Counted from the first letter of the stretch, positions 1 through 8,768 are shown. The stretch is DNA of 10,615 nt from Nitrosomonadales bacterium (GCA_004525885.1 SPBV01000049.1:1-10615), one strand, 5' to 3'. Notes: a model not told the origin generated them from the sequence alone. Made by a program: numbers and translations.

Positions 1-499
1 CTATGGATGGTAACTGGCGTGGTGTCGAACCTGTGGCAATAATGATGTATTTTGCCTCAATCGTTTCTTCTTTATCGCTGTTCTGAATTTTAACTTTCCA
101 GTTTTTCTGGTCACTTTTATCCTTAACCAACGTTCCTTGTCCATGTATTGAAGTAACTTTATTTTTCTTAAATAACATGGCGATTCCATTAGCGAATTCC
201 GTGACAATTTTTTCCTTACGGGAAATCATTACAGGAATATCTACTGACAGGCCCTCTACCTTAATTCCATGAGCAGAGTATTTATGTGCAACACGCTCAA
301 AATTTTCGGAAGATTCCAGTAAAGCCTTAGAAGGAATACAACCTACATTGAGACAAGTACCACCAAGACTTGCTTTTCCCTGTGGGTTTTTCCACTCATC
401 AATACAGGCTGTATTGAGCCCCAATTGGGCACAACGGATTGCTGCCACATAACCTCCAGGCCCTGCACCAATCACGACTACATCAAAAAGTTGGGTCAT
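1..499 (-). CDS. lpdA: Dihydrolipoamide dehydrogenase (E3), N-terminal part, cut by window edge
   Basis: E3 of 2-oxo acid dehydrogenase complexes: an FAD flavoenzyme that reoxidises the dihydrolipoyl group on E2 and passes electrons to NAD+ in the cytoplasm. I translated the minus strand from the ATG at 499; the frame stays open for 166 codons to the window edge, out of about 475 usual for the family. The FAD-binding Rossmann motif GAGPGG is at residues 11-16. The redox-active disulfide motif GGTCLNVGCIPSK has cysteines at 49 and 54. The second FAD-contact motif ATGSTP is at 155-160. The sequence around residues 35-48 (DEWKNPQGKASLGGT) is typical of betaproteobacterial E3. It is the last gene visible of the cluster, 84 nt after odhB, so it presumably serves the SucA/OdhB complex. 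The ribosome binding site is weak (AGACAGCAG). Family assignment is firm; use by other complexes as well is unknown. Confidence 0.96.
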   Translation of the reverse strand, partial: MTQLFDVVVIGAGPGGYVAAIRCAQLGLNTACIDEWKNPQGKASLGGTCLNVGCIPSKALLESSENFERVAHKYSAHGIKVEGLSVDIPVMISRKEKIVTEFANGIAMLFKKNKVTSIHGQGTLVKDKSDQKNWKVKIQNSDKEETIEAKYIIIATGSTPRQLPSI

Positions 500-583
500 T
501 CTGCTGTCTTATAAATATAATGTTAAACATAAATTATGCTATTTACTTATTGTTTTACCATGAATAAAATAATTTCTCTGTCT
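500..583 (-). other. AT-rich odhB-lpd spacer with two small palindromes
   Basis: This 84-nt spacer is longer than most gaps in the cluster and very AT-rich. It holds two perfect short inverted repeats sharing bases 528-530: arms ATGTT/AACAT at 520-530 and CATAA/TTATG at 528-538 (written on the plus strand). No GC-rich stem followed by a T-run is present, so it is not an intrinsic terminator. A CATAAT hexamer on the minus strand resembles a -10 box but has no good -35 partner. It could hold an extra lpd promoter or operator; at this base composition chance is also a fair explanation. Confidence 0.25.
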
Positions 584-1741
584 CTAATCTTCCAGTAATG
601 GGCTCATCGGAGACTCAAGTGCCTCTTTCATGGCCACAAGAGAGAGTACTGCTTCACGCCCATCTATAATCCGATGGTCATAAGATAGCGCTAAATAATT
701 AATTGGACGGATAACTACTTGGCCATTTATTGCTACTGGGCGCTCCTTAATGGCATGAACACCAAGAATTGCACTTTGTGGTGGGTTGATAATAGGAGTA
801 GAGAGCATCGAACCAAATACACCGCCATTGGTAATAGAAAAGGTACCTCCCGTTAACTCTTCGATTTTAAGTTTACCTTCTTGAGCACGTTTGCCGAAAT
901 CAGCAATTTGTTTTTCGATTTCAGCTTGAGAATGACGATCTGCATCGCGAATAATTGGAACCACCAACCCTCGCGGGCTCCCTACCGCAATGCCTATATC
1001 GTAATATCCGTGATAAATAATATCCTTACCATCCACCGAAGCATTGACGACAGGAAACTTCTTCAGTGCCGCTACCACAGCCATAACAAAAAATGAGGTG
1101 AACCCAAGCTTGACTCCATGCTCTTTCTCGAACCTTTCCTTATATCGGGCACGAAAGTCTATTATCGCTTGCATGTCCACTTCATTAAACGTTGTAAGTA
1201 TTGCTGCAGTTGATTGTGATTGCACCATCCGCTCAGCTATACGTAAACGTAATCTAGACATGGCCACACGTTGTTCAGGTCGACCAACTTCTGATATGGA
1301 TACCGAATCCGCGGGAGTTGCTAGAGTGGATTGAGACTCTACGTGCTCAACAATATCTTCCTTTGTAATACGCCCCCCACGACCTCTGCCACGGATTGCG
1401 TTAATTTCCTCAGCTTTGAGATTTTCCTCCGCTGCTATTCTCTTTGCTGCAGGCAGCATAGCTTGTTTTTCTGTGACTATAGATTTTTTAGCAGGAGCAG
1501 CAACCTCAGTATCTATTATAGCAATAAGCTCACTGCTGACCACTGTGGCACCATCACCCTTCATGATTTTTGTCAGCATACCAGTTACCGGTGCTGGCAA
1601 CTCCAATACAACTTTGTCAGTTTCAATATCTATCAGATTTTCGTCACGCTCAACAAATTCTCCCTGTTTTTTATGCCAAGAAACCAGGGTAGCCTCCGCT
1701 ACCGACTCAGATAACACTGGAACCTTAACTTCGACTTGCAT
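584..1741 (-). CDS. odhB: Dihydrolipoyllysine succinyltransferase, E2 of 2-oxoglutarate dehydrogenase
   Basis: E2 core of the cytoplasmic 2-oxoglutarate dehydrogenase complex (also called sucB). It takes the succinyl group from E1 onto its lipoyl arm and transfers it to CoA. The 385 residues show the usual order. A lipoyl domain spans about 1-77, with the lipoylated lysine expected at K43 in ETDKVVLE. A peripheral subunit-binding domain lies at about 95-131 (LPAAKRIAAE...GRGGRITKEDI). The catalytic acyltransferase domain runs from about 155 to the end, with TGGTFSITNGG at 298-307 and the active-site motif SYDHRIIDG containing H356 and D360. The linker between lipoyl and binding domains is short (about 15-18 residues), which explains a length slightly below the usual 400-420. 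The ATG at 1741 follows a strong ribosome binding site (AAAGGAAAGG, 1744-1753) only 15 nt after sucA, so the two are surely co-transcribed. Confidence 0.97.
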   Translation of the reverse strand: MQVEVKVPVLSESVAEATLVSWHKKQGEFVERDENLIDIETDKVVLELPAPVTGMLTKIMKGDGATVVSSELIAIIDTEVAAPAKKSIVTEKQAMLPAAKRIAAEENLKAEEINAIRGRGRGGRITKEDIVEHVESQSTLATPADSVSISEVGRPEQRVAMSRLRLRIAERMVQSQSTAAILTTFNEVDMQAIIDFRARYKERFEKEHGVKLGFTSFFVMAVVAALKKFPVVNASVDGKDIIYHGYYDIGIAVGSPRGLVVPIIRDADRHSQAEIEKQIADFGKRAQEGKLKIEELTGGTFSITNGGVFGSMLSTPIINPPQSAILGVHAIKERPVAINGQVVIRPINYLALSYDHRIIDGREAVLSLVAMKEALESPMSPLLED

Positions 1742-1756
1742 GACCTTTCCTTTAGG

Positions 1757-4591
1757 TTAGATTCTCTTGCGAAATGCTGCTTCAACCAATTCTTTTTGCT
1801 GAAAATTATGTTTTGCCAAATACCCCACAGCAGGTGATGCCGAAGATGGACGTAACGCATAACCAAGGATCTGATTAAGCCCTAGATGCCGTAACAAATA
1901 GTGCTGAATACGATGCCAAGCACCTTGGTTTCCTGGTTCCTCCTGGCACCAAAGCACATCTTTAGCCTTCTCAAAACGGTCGACCTCAGCTTGGAACTCA
2001 TTATGAGGAAATGGATATAACTGCTCAATGCGGACAACCGCTATATCTTCAATTTTATGTTCTTTCCGGTAAGCCAATAGATCGTAATAAACTCTTCCAC
2101 TACAGGCAATAATACGTCGGACTATCTTAGGGTTGAGATTTTCTACTTCCGGAATAACAGCTTGAAATTGTCCGTTAGCTAAATCTTCTAGATTTGATAC
2201 TGACTCTTTACGACGTAACATACTTTTTGGACTCATGATTATAAGCGGTTTACGTAGTGGACGAATCATTTGACGCCGCAACAAATGAAACATCTGTGCT
2301 GGAGTAGATGGCACACAAACCTGAATGTTGTATTCAGCGCACAATTGTAGGTAACGTTCGAGTCGCGCTGAGGAGTGTTCTGGTCCTTGCCCCTCGTATC
2401 CATGTGGAAGCATCATAACTAAGCCACATAGTCGCCCCCATTTAGCCTCTCCAGATGCTATAAACTGATCAATTACCACCTGAGCACCATTAGCAAAGTC
2501 TCCGAATTGTGCCTCCCAAACCACAAGTTCATTAGGTACAGCTGTAGTATACCCATACTCAAAAGCAAGAACTGCCTCCTCTGATAACATCGAATCGATT
2601 ATCCCAAAGTGTGGTTGTTCCGGTGCGATATGACGGAGCGGGAGATAAGTGCTTTCGTCACATTGTTCCCGACTTTGATTGTGTAACACTGCATGACGAT
2701 GGAAAAAAGTTCCACGCCCTGAATCTTGTCCTGAAATACGTATTGGAAACCCATCGTTCAAGAGCGCTGCATAGGCAAGATTTTCTGCCATACCCCAATC
2801 TAGAAATAGTTTTCCTTCACCCATTAAACGACGATCATCAATAATTTTTCTCACTCGAGAATGCAACTTAAAGTTGTCAGGAATATCAGTAATCCTTTCA
2901 GCCAGATGTTTTAATTTTGCCATCGACAAGCCAGTCTTTACCTTTTGATTCCACTTGCTCGCCTTTAAGAAAGGCGCCCATTCCGCTGCACGTGACGACT
3001 TTTTACCATAACATATGGTCTTATTAGGGTTACGACCCGCATCCATGTCATTGCGATAATTCGCAAGTATCTCTTCAGCTTCACTAGTCTTAATAACCCC
3101 CTCAAGTTCTAGTTTGTCAGCATAGAGTTTTCGTGTACCGGGATGTTGGCTGATAATGTTATACATCAATGGTTGCGTCACCATTGGCTCATCCTGTTCG
3201 TTGTGGCCAAGACGACGAAAACAAACCATATCTATGACCACATCCTTATGAAACTTCATCCGAAAATCAAGCGCAATCTCACTCACCATCACTACTGCCT
3301 CAGGGTCATCACCATTTACATGGAATATTGGCGCCTCAATCATTTTCGAAACCTCAGTACAGTACAGTGTAGAACGTGAATCGCGTGGATCGGATGTTGT
3401 AAAACCAATCTGATTATTAATGATGACATGTACCGTACCGCCAGTTCCATAACCACGAGTCTGGGATAGGTTTAATGTCTCCATCACCACGCCCTGACCA
3501 GAATACGCAGCATCACCGTGCAACAATACTGGTAATACCATATTGCCCGTCTTATCTAATAGGCGATGTTGCCGAGCACGTACCGATCCTTCCACTACAG
3601 GATTAACGATTTCAAGATGTGATGGATTAAATGCTAGCGTCGTTCGCATAACGCCACCAGGGGTTGATATGGATGAAGAAAATCCTTGATGATACTTAAC
3701 ATCTCCCGCAGTCAACTCCTGAACATGCTTGTTCTCAAACTCCCGAAATAAATCAGCTGGCATTTTACCTAGAGTATTTACTAACACATTGAGTCGCCCA
3801 CGATGTGCCATACCAATAACCACCTCTTGGACACCTATTCGACCAGAACGCTGTAATAAGTTATCCAATAATGGAATTAAACTTTCGCCACCTTCACCGG
3901 AAAAACGTTTTTGTCCAACATAGCGAGTATGCAAATACTTTTCTAATCCCTCTGCCGCACTAAGGCGTTCTAGAATATGACGCTTATACTCAGCACAGAA
4001 ATCGGGCTGAGAACACGTGCCTTCTATACGGTTCTGTATCCAGCGTTTTTGCTCGGTATCGGTCATGTACATGTACTCTACCCCGACGCTCCCACAGTAG
4101 GTATGCTGAAGCAATTGTAAAATTTTCCGTAGTGGCACGAAATCTGGGCCGACTAGTGAACCCGTATTAAATACGGTACCCATATCTTCCTCAGTCAACC
4201 CATAGAACAGTGGATCAAGCTCAGGAATATATGGTTTTTCTAATTGTTTAAGTGGGTCAAGATTAGCCTGACGTACACCAAGAAAACGAAAAGCATTGAT
4301 TATCTGTAGTACTGATACCTGCTTACGTTCCTCAGAGGCATCGTGTATAAATTCAGAAGCACCGTGACCGTTTCTACGACGTTCTTTTTCTACTCGAATA
4401 AATGACTCAATGACCGGACCATGTGGAATGTCGCGTGCAACCTTCCCCTTCCCTTGTTGTAATCCATCAAAGTATCCACGCCACTCTAGCGGGACCGAGG
4501 TCGAGCATTGAAGATAGTCCTCATAAAGCTCCTCAATAAACGGTGCATTCGCACCATATAACATTGAAGTATTAAACAATTGCTTAATCAT
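1757..4591 (-). CDS. sucA: 2-Oxoglutarate dehydrogenase E1 component
   Basis: Thiamine diphosphate-dependent E1 of the 2-oxoglutarate dehydrogenase complex; it decarboxylates 2-oxoglutarate and succinylates the lipoyl group of OdhB. From the ATG at 4591 it has 944 residues, close to the family's roughly 930-960. The N-terminal E2-contact segment is at 9-41 (LYGANAPFIEELYEDYL, then PLEWRGYFD). KRFSGEGGESLIPLLD is at 228-243, GMAHRGRLNVL at 260-270 with the expected catalytic histidine H263, and KYHQGF at 299-304. Thiamine/Mg-binding residues are expected at D360 (LHGDAAYSGQG) and N393 (INNQIGF). The C-terminal half has DSGRGTFFHRHAVLH at 623-637 and the transketolase-like pyrimidine domain. 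A TTG three codons upstream (4600) could also start the frame; I prefer the ATG because neither has a clear ribosome binding site and MIKQLFNTSMLYG already covers the conserved N-terminus. It begins 39 nt after gltA. Confidence 0.97.
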   Translation of the reverse strand: MIKQLFNTSMLYGANAPFIEELYEDYLQCSTSVPLEWRGYFDGLQQGKGKVARDIPHGPVIESFIRVEKERRRNGHGASEFIHDASEERKQVSVLQIINAFRFLGVRQANLDPLKQLEKPYIPELDPLFYGLTEEDMGTVFNTGSLVGPDFVPLRKILQLLQHTYCGSVGVEYMYMTDTEQKRWIQNRIEGTCSQPDFCAEYKRHILERLSAAEGLEKYLHTRYVGQKRFSGEGGESLIPLLDNLLQRSGRIGVQEVVIGMAHRGRLNVLVNTLGKMPADLFREFENKHVQELTAGDVKYHQGFSSSISTPGGVMRTTLAFNPSHLEIVNPVVEGSVRARQHRLLDKTGNMVLPVLLHGDAAYSGQGVVMETLNLSQTRGYGTGGTVHVIINNQIGFTTSDPRDSRSTLYCTEVSKMIEAPIFHVNGDDPEAVVMVSEIALDFRMKFHKDVVIDMVCFRRLGHNEQDEPMVTQPLMYNIISQHPGTRKLYADKLELEGVIKTSEAEEILANYRNDMDAGRNPNKTICYGKKSSRAAEWAPFLKASKWNQKVKTGLSMAKLKHLAERITDIPDNFKLHSRVRKIIDDRRLMGEGKLFLDWGMAENLAYAALLNDGFPIRISGQDSGRGTFFHRHAVLHNQSREQCDESTYLPLRHIAPEQPHFGIIDSMLSEEAVLAFEYGYTTAVPNELVVWEAQFGDFANGAQVVIDQFIASGEAKWGRLCGLVMMLPHGYEGQGPEHSSARLERYLQLCAEYNIQVCVPSTPAQMFHLLRRQMIRPLRKPLIIMSPKSMLRRKESVSNLEDLANGQFQAVIPEVENLNPKIVRRIIACSGRVYYDLLAYRKEHKIEDIAVVRIEQLYPFPHNEFQAEVDRFEKAKDVLWCQEEPGNQGAWHRIQHYLLRHLGLNQILGYALRPSSASPAVGYLAKHNFQQKELVEAAFRKRI

Positions 4592-4630
4592 AATAACCAA
4601 TCTTGCTTTAGAGATAACTAACAGACCAAA

Positions 4631-5932
4631 CTATTTTCGTTCTGAGATCGGTAATACTTTTCGCGTGGTAACGCCAGTATAGAGTTGACGCGGACGCCCT
4701 ATTTTTTGTGCAGGGTCAGCGATCATCTCGCTCCATTGAGCAACCCACCCTACCGTACGTGCTGTAGCAAATATAGCTGTGAACATAGATGATGGAATAC
4801 CAAGCGCACGTTGCACAATACCCGAATAGAAATCAACATTAGGATAGAGTTTCCTAGAAATAAAATACTCATCTTCCAGCGCAATCTTCTCCAATTTCAT
4901 TGCTAGCTTGAATAGAGGGTCATCTTGTAATCCTAATTCGTTTAACACCTCGTGGCAGGTTTCACGCATCAACTTCGCACGAGGATCAAAATTCTTATAT
5001 ACCCTATGACCAAAACCTACTAATCTAAAAGAATCATTTGAGTCCTTCGCTCGATCAATATACTTGCCAATGCGTGATTCATCACCAATTTCTTCTAACA
5101 TATTCAAACATGCTTCATTCGCTCCACCATGCGCTGGCCCCCACAGACAAGCGATACCTGCTGAGATACAGGCAAATGGATTTGCTCCACTGGAACCAGC
5201 TAAACGAACCGTAGAAGTAGAAGCGTTTTGTTCGTGGTCGGCATGTAAAATTAGGATACGGTCCAGTGCCCTCGCTAATACTGGGTTAGGCTTATATTCC
5301 TCAGCAGGAACAGCAAACATCATATGCATGAAATTTGCTGCATAACTAAGATGATTACAAGGATAATTGAAAGGATGGCCGCGATTATATTTATATGCCA
5401 TCGCAGTAATATTTGGCAATTTTGCGATCAAATGAATAGCTGAGAGATCACGATGCGAAGCATCTGAAACATCAAGGGCCTCATGATAAAATGCAGATAA
5501 TGCACCCACCACTCCCACCGTCACAGCCATTGGATGAGCATCACGACGAAACCCGGCATAGAATCGTATAAGCTGTTCATGCACCATCGAATGTTCATTG
5601 ATAGATTTTACGAACTTATCTCTCTGGTCATTCGTAGGCAATTCGCCTTTCATCAATAAATAACACACTTCCATAAAATCACAGTGTTCAGCCAACTGCT
5701 CGATCGGGTAGCCTCGATAAAGTAATATGCCTTTATCCCCATCAATAAATGTTATTTCAGAGCTACTGCTAGCTGTAGAAAGAAAGCCTGGATCATAAGT
5801 AAACATACCACTCGTTGCATGTAATTTACGAATATCTATCACGTCTGGCCCCATGCTCCCAGATAGAATTGGGAGTTCAATAAGCTGCTCACCATTTCCC
5901 AGATCTAGTTTAGCTACCTTTTTTTGCTCCAT
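4631..5932 (-). CDS. gltA: Citrate synthase, type II (hexameric, NADH-sensitive class)
   Basis: Condenses acetyl-CoA with oxaloacetate to citrate, the entry step of the TCA cycle, in the cytoplasm. At 433 residues it matches the long Gram-negative type II form (E. coli 427). The catalytic triad is complete: H268 in WGPAHGG (264-270), H309 in GFGHRVYKN (306-314) and D366 in PNVDFYSG (364-371). The N-terminal extension of about 60 residues, including TYDPGFLSTASSSSEITFIDG (45-65), is the part absent from short Gram-positive enzymes. In studied type II enzymes this form is often inhibited by NADH; that is family knowledge and not shown here. The ATG at 5932 has a strong ribosome binding site (AAGGTGGAGAG, about 7 nt spacing). 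It sits 49 nt after sdhE and 39 nt before sucA, inside the operon. Confidence 0.98.
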   Translation of the reverse strand: MEQKKVAKLDLGNGEQLIELPILSGSMGPDVIDIRKLHATSGMFTYDPGFLSTASSSSEITFIDGDKGILLYRGYPIEQLAEHCDFMEVCYLLMKGELPTNDQRDKFVKSINEHSMVHEQLIRFYAGFRRDAHPMAVTVGVVGALSAFYHEALDVSDASHRDLSAIHLIAKLPNITAMAYKYNRGHPFNYPCNHLSYAANFMHMMFAVPAEEYKPNPVLARALDRILILHADHEQNASTSTVRLAGSSGANPFACISAGIACLWGPAHGGANEACLNMLEEIGDESRIGKYIDRAKDSNDSFRLVGFGHRVYKNFDPRAKLMRETCHEVLNELGLQDDPLFKLAMKLEKIALEDEYFISRKLYPNVDFYSGIVQRALGIPSSMFTAIFATARTVGWVAQWSEMIADPAQKIGRPRQLYTGVTTRKVLPISERK

Positions 5933-5981
5933 ATGAACTCTCCACCTTTTTGATAATTAGTGAGAACTACCGCAGAAAGAA

Positions 5982-6215
5982 TTAATCTGCTCGTAAAAGT
6001 TGTAACACAGATCTCAGCTTTATATCTTCTATCTCTTTTTTTGCCGTAATCATATCCCACAGATCATTGTCAGGAAAATTTAGCAATGTATCGAACTGCT
6101 GCAATTCGGTCTCGCTCAATCGCATATAGTGTTTATCCACAAACTCTTGCAATACAATATCTAGTTCTAGCATACCCCGGCGGCAGCGCCAACGGACACG
6201 ATCCAACTCTTTCAT
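5982..6215 (-). CDS. sdhE: SdhE, FAD assembly factor for succinate dehydrogenase
   Basis: Small cytoplasmic protein (YgfY/SDHAF2 family, formerly DUF339) that promotes covalent attachment of FAD to SdhA. It has 77 residues, typical of the bacterial family (about 80-95). The defining RGxxE motif is at R13-G14-x-x-E17 within CRRGMLELD (11-19), followed by the helical region with LSETELQQFDTLLNFPDNDLWDMI, where the conserved F/D-DLW pattern of the family is visible. Its ATG overlaps the sdhB stop codon by four bases (ATGA), which implies translational coupling; its own ribosome binding site is poor. Placement directly after sdhB fits its role in maturing the SdhA encoded upstream, whose FAD-linking histidine (H45) is intact. 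Confidence 0.94.
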   Translation of the reverse strand: MKELDRVRWRCRRGMLELDIVLQEFVDKHYMRLSETELQQFDTLLNFPDNDLWDMITAKKEIEDIKLRSVLQLLRAD

Positions 6216-6907
6216 ATAGTTCTTTTGACCATCATAGCCTTAATCTTGTTTATGGCTTTAGTTGGATTTAACTCCTTAGGACACGTATCCACACAGTTCA
6301 TAATAGAATGACAGCGAAATAGGCGATACGGATCCTCAAGATTATCTAACCTCTCCGCAGTAGCCTGATCACGACTATCGGCAAGAAAACGATATGCTTG
6401 CAACAATCCAGCAGGACCGACAAATTTATCAGGATTCCACCAGAACGAGGGGCATGCTGTGGAGCAACACGCACAAAGTACGCACTCGTATACACCATCG
6501 AGTTCTGCTCTTTCTTCAGGAGACTGTAAACGTTCAGTTTCCGGTGGTGGATCGTTATTGATGAGATAAGGCTTAATTGAGTGGTACTGCCTAAAAAATT
6601 GGGTCATGTCCACAATCAAGTCGCGTATTACAGGTAAACCTGGAAGTGGTCGTAATTCTACCGGCTCTTTTAAACCAGAAATTGGTGTGATACAGGCCAA
6701 CCCATTGCGTCCATTTATATTCATTCCGTCTGAACCACACACCCCCTCACGACAAGATCGGCGCAAGCTCAAACTATCATCTACAATCTTGATACGTATC
6801 AACGCATCAAGCAGCATTTTATCAGCTGGTTCTAGTTCTATGTCGTATTCCTGCATATACGGTTTTTCATCCTTGTCAGGATCATATCGATAAATTGAAA
6901 AACGCAT
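6212..6907 (-). CDS. sdhB: Succinate dehydrogenase iron-sulfur subunit
   Basis: Carries electrons from the SdhA flavin to the membrane quinone site through three iron-sulfur clusters. The protein has 231 residues, against about 232-238 in the family. The N-terminal ferredoxin domain binds the [2Fe-2S] cluster with C52, C57, D60 and C72 (SCREGVCGSDG then NGLAC), including the aspartate ligand known from E. coli. The C-terminal domain binds [4Fe-4S] with C142, C145, C148 and C209, and [3Fe-4S] with C152, C199 and C205 (CVLCACCSTACP and RCHSIMNCVDTCPKELNP). The ATG at 6907 is preceded by a good ribosome binding site (ACGGAG, 5-nt spacing). It lies 95 nt after sdhA, an unusually long gap for this pair, and overlaps sdhE by 4 nt. 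Confidence 0.98.
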   Translation of the reverse strand: MRFSIYRYDPDKDEKPYMQEYDIELEPADKMLLDALIRIKIVDDSLSLRRSCREGVCGSDGMNINGRNGLACITPISGLKEPVELRPLPGLPVIRDLIVDMTQFFRQYHSIKPYLINNDPPPETERLQSPEERAELDGVYECVLCACCSTACPSFWWNPDKFVGPAGLLQAYRFLADSRDQATAERLDNLEDPYRLFRCHSIMNCVDTCPKELNPTKAINKIKAMMVKRTI

Positions 6908-6933
6908 ACTTGCTCCGTAATTAATAAATTATA

Positions 6934-6988
6934 ATAACATATAAAAAACAGTGTTATAGAGTAACAAACCAATCTTTGGGGTTTTGTT
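6934..6988 (-). promoter_or_regulatory. Possible RNA hairpins in the sdhA-sdhB gap
   Basis: Read on the minus strand, AACAAAACC (6988-6980) can pair with GGTTTGTT (6970-6963), forming an 8-bp stem with one bulged A and a 9-nt loop. Further on, ATAACA (6957-6952) pairs with TGTTAT (6939-6934) around a 12-nt loop that contains six T in a row (6948-6943). The stems are AT-rich and the T-run does not directly follow the first stem, so this is not a canonical intrinsic terminator. It could be an mRNA processing or stability element that sets SdhB levels relative to SdhA, or simple AT-rich chance pairing. Confidence 0.3.
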
Positions 6989-7002
6989 GTTGCCTAAATA
7001 TT

Positions 7003-8766
7003 TTAGTAAGTTCTTGCTTTTGGTGGGAATGATTCCACAGTCAGTGGTTTCAACCTCACTGGTTTGTAATCTAGCCGCCGACCCTCTCTGAAATATAGAG
7101 TATGCTTAAGCCACTTGTTATCATCTCGTATAGAAAAGTCGTCGCGGGCATGAGCACCACGGCTCTCATTACGAGCTTCTGCTGACACTATAGTAGCTAG
7201 AGCAACTTCAGCTAGATTGGTAAGTTCCAACGCTTCTACTCGTGCAGTATTAAAAACCTTACTTTTATCCCTAATTTCGGTGTGATTAGTTTGTTCTGCA
7301 ATCTCGCTAATTTTTGTCACTCCTTCTTTTAACATATCTGCGAAACGAAACACGCCACAATGCTCCTGCATGGTCTTGCGTAATGCTTCGCCCACTTGAG
7401 CCACACTCTCCCCATCCTTTTGGCTATCCAGACGAACAAGTCGTGCTAATGACATATCCATAGAGTCAGTATGCAATTTTTTGTGATGAGAATTCTTTTT
7501 CAAGTCTTCGATAATCTGCCTGCCAGCAGCTCGTCCAAATACAAGTATGTCAAGCAGAGAATTGGTTCCTAGACGATTCGCACCATGAACTGAAATACAG
7601 GCGCACTCACCAACCGCATATAAGCCTTGCACCACCTCTTCAGGTCCTGTTTTGTATGGAGCAACAACCTGCCCATAAAAATTAGTGGGAATACCACCCA
7701 TCATGTAATGCGCTGTAGGCACGACTGGAATTGGCTCATTGATCGGGTCCACCTGTGCAAACTTAATGGCAATTTCACGAATACCTGGTAGCCGCATTTT
7801 TATTACATCTGCATCAAGATGGTTGAGCTTCAACAGTAGATGATCCGCATTCTTTCCACAACCACGTCCCTCTTTAATCTCCATAGTCAAGGCACGAGAA
7901 ACTACGTCACGACTAGCCAAATCTTTGGCGTTGGGTGCATAGCGTTCCATGAAACGCTCGCCATCCTTATTGAGTAAATATCCACCTTCTCCGCGTACAG
8001 CCTCACTGATGAGCACGCCAGCCCCATACACACCGGTAGGGTGAAACTGCCAGAACTCCATATCTTCCAATGGAATCCCGCTACGCGCTGCCATACCAAG
8101 GCCATCACCTGTATTGATAAAAGCATTAGTACTAGCTTGGAAAATACGCCCACCACCCCCAGTGGCCAACAACACGGCCCTGGCTTGTAACGCCATAACC
8201 TCTCCTGTTTCCATTTCAAGAGCCGTCACGCCAAGTACATCTCCCTGCTCATCTCGAATCAGGTCCAGCCCCATCCACTCAACAAAAAACTGGGTATTAG
8301 CACGCACGTTACGTTGATATAATGTATGCAGTAAAGCATGCCCGGTTCGATCTGCTGCAGCACAGGAACGCGTCGCCTGTGCCCCACCAAAATTCTGGGA
8401 TTGGCCACCGAAGGGGCGCTGATAAATTTTTCCATTCTCCAATCGATCGAATGGCATTCCAAAATGTTCTAGTTCATAGACCACCTCACTTGCCTGTCGG
8501 CACATAAACTCAATGGCATCCTGATCGCCGAGATAATCAGAACCTTTTACCGTGTCATACATATGCCAGTGCCAACTGTCCTCAGTGACATTACCAAGTG
8601 ATGCAGCAATGCCTCCTTGTGCAGCTACAGTATGTGATCGGGTAGGGAATACTTTAGACAATACTGCAACTTTAAATCCTGCTTCTGATAATTGCAAAGC
8701 AGCGCGCATCCCTGCACCACCCGCTCCAACAATAACTACATCGAATTTTCTTTTGATTATTGCCAT
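7003..8766 (-). CDS. sdhA: Succinate dehydrogenase flavoprotein subunit
   Basis: Catalytic subunit of complex II: oxidises succinate to fumarate on the cytoplasmic face and reduces its covalently bound FAD. From the ATG at 8766 the protein has 587 residues, almost exactly E. coli length (588). The FAD Rossmann motif GAGGAG is at 14-19. RSHTVAAQGG has H45, the expected covalent FAD attachment site. HPTG with H242, H353 in TAHYMMGG, R286 in DLASRDVV (the expected proton-transfer arginine) and R398 in HGANRLGTNS form the succinate site. The end PPKARTY is also family-like. The open frame continues upstream to an ATG at 8811, but that would overlap sdhD and add 15 non-conserved residues, so it is rejected. 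No clear ribosome binding site precedes 8766; the sdhD stop is only 10 nt away, so coupling to sdhD translation is likely. Confidence 0.98.
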   Translation of the reverse strand: MAIIKRKFDVVIVGAGGAGMRAALQLSEAGFKVAVLSKVFPTRSHTVAAQGGIAASLGNVTEDSWHWHMYDTVKGSDYLGDQDAIEFMCRQASEVVYELEHFGMPFDRLENGKIYQRPFGGQSQNFGGAQATRSCAAADRTGHALLHTLYQRNVRANTQFFVEWMGLDLIRDEQGDVLGVTALEMETGEVMALQARAVLLATGGGGRIFQASTNAFINTGDGLGMAARSGIPLEDMEFWQFHPTGVYGAGVLISEAVRGEGGYLLNKDGERFMERYAPNAKDLASRDVVSRALTMEIKEGRGCGKNADHLLLKLNHLDADVIKMRLPGIREIAIKFAQVDPINEPIPVVPTAHYMMGGIPTNFYGQVVAPYKTGPEEVVQGLYAVGECACISVHGANRLGTNSLLDILVFGRAAGRQIIEDLKKNSHHKKLHTDSMDMSLARLVRLDSQKDGESVAQVGEALRKTMQEHCGVFRFADMLKEGVTKISEIAEQTNHTEIRDKSKVFNTARVEALELTNLAEVALATIVSAEARNESRGAHARDDFSIRDDNKWLKHTLYFREGRRLDYKPVRLKPLTVESFPPKARTY

Positions 8767-8768
8767 AC

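Noticed and set aside
1..207. Minus-strand open frame of 68 codons at the left edge
   Set aside because: It lies in another frame within lpd; the true frame runs from 499 to the edge with clear E3 motifs.
881..1760. Plus-strand open frames of 71-127 codons opposite odhB
   Set aside because: They are antisense to a gene with intact motifs and read as low-complexity shadows with no domain.
4592..4600. TTG at 4600 as the sucA start
   Set aside because: It adds only three residues, is a weaker codon and has no better ribosome binding site than the ATG at 4591.
4592..4630. Structured RNA (such as the sucA motif known from Burkholderiales) upstream of sucA
   Set aside because: The gltA-sucA gap is only 39 nt and shows no stable stem, so there is no space for such an element.
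7902..8507. Open frames of 61-105 codons on both strands inside sdhA
   Set aside because: All lie within conserved SdhA coding sequence in other frames and match no family.
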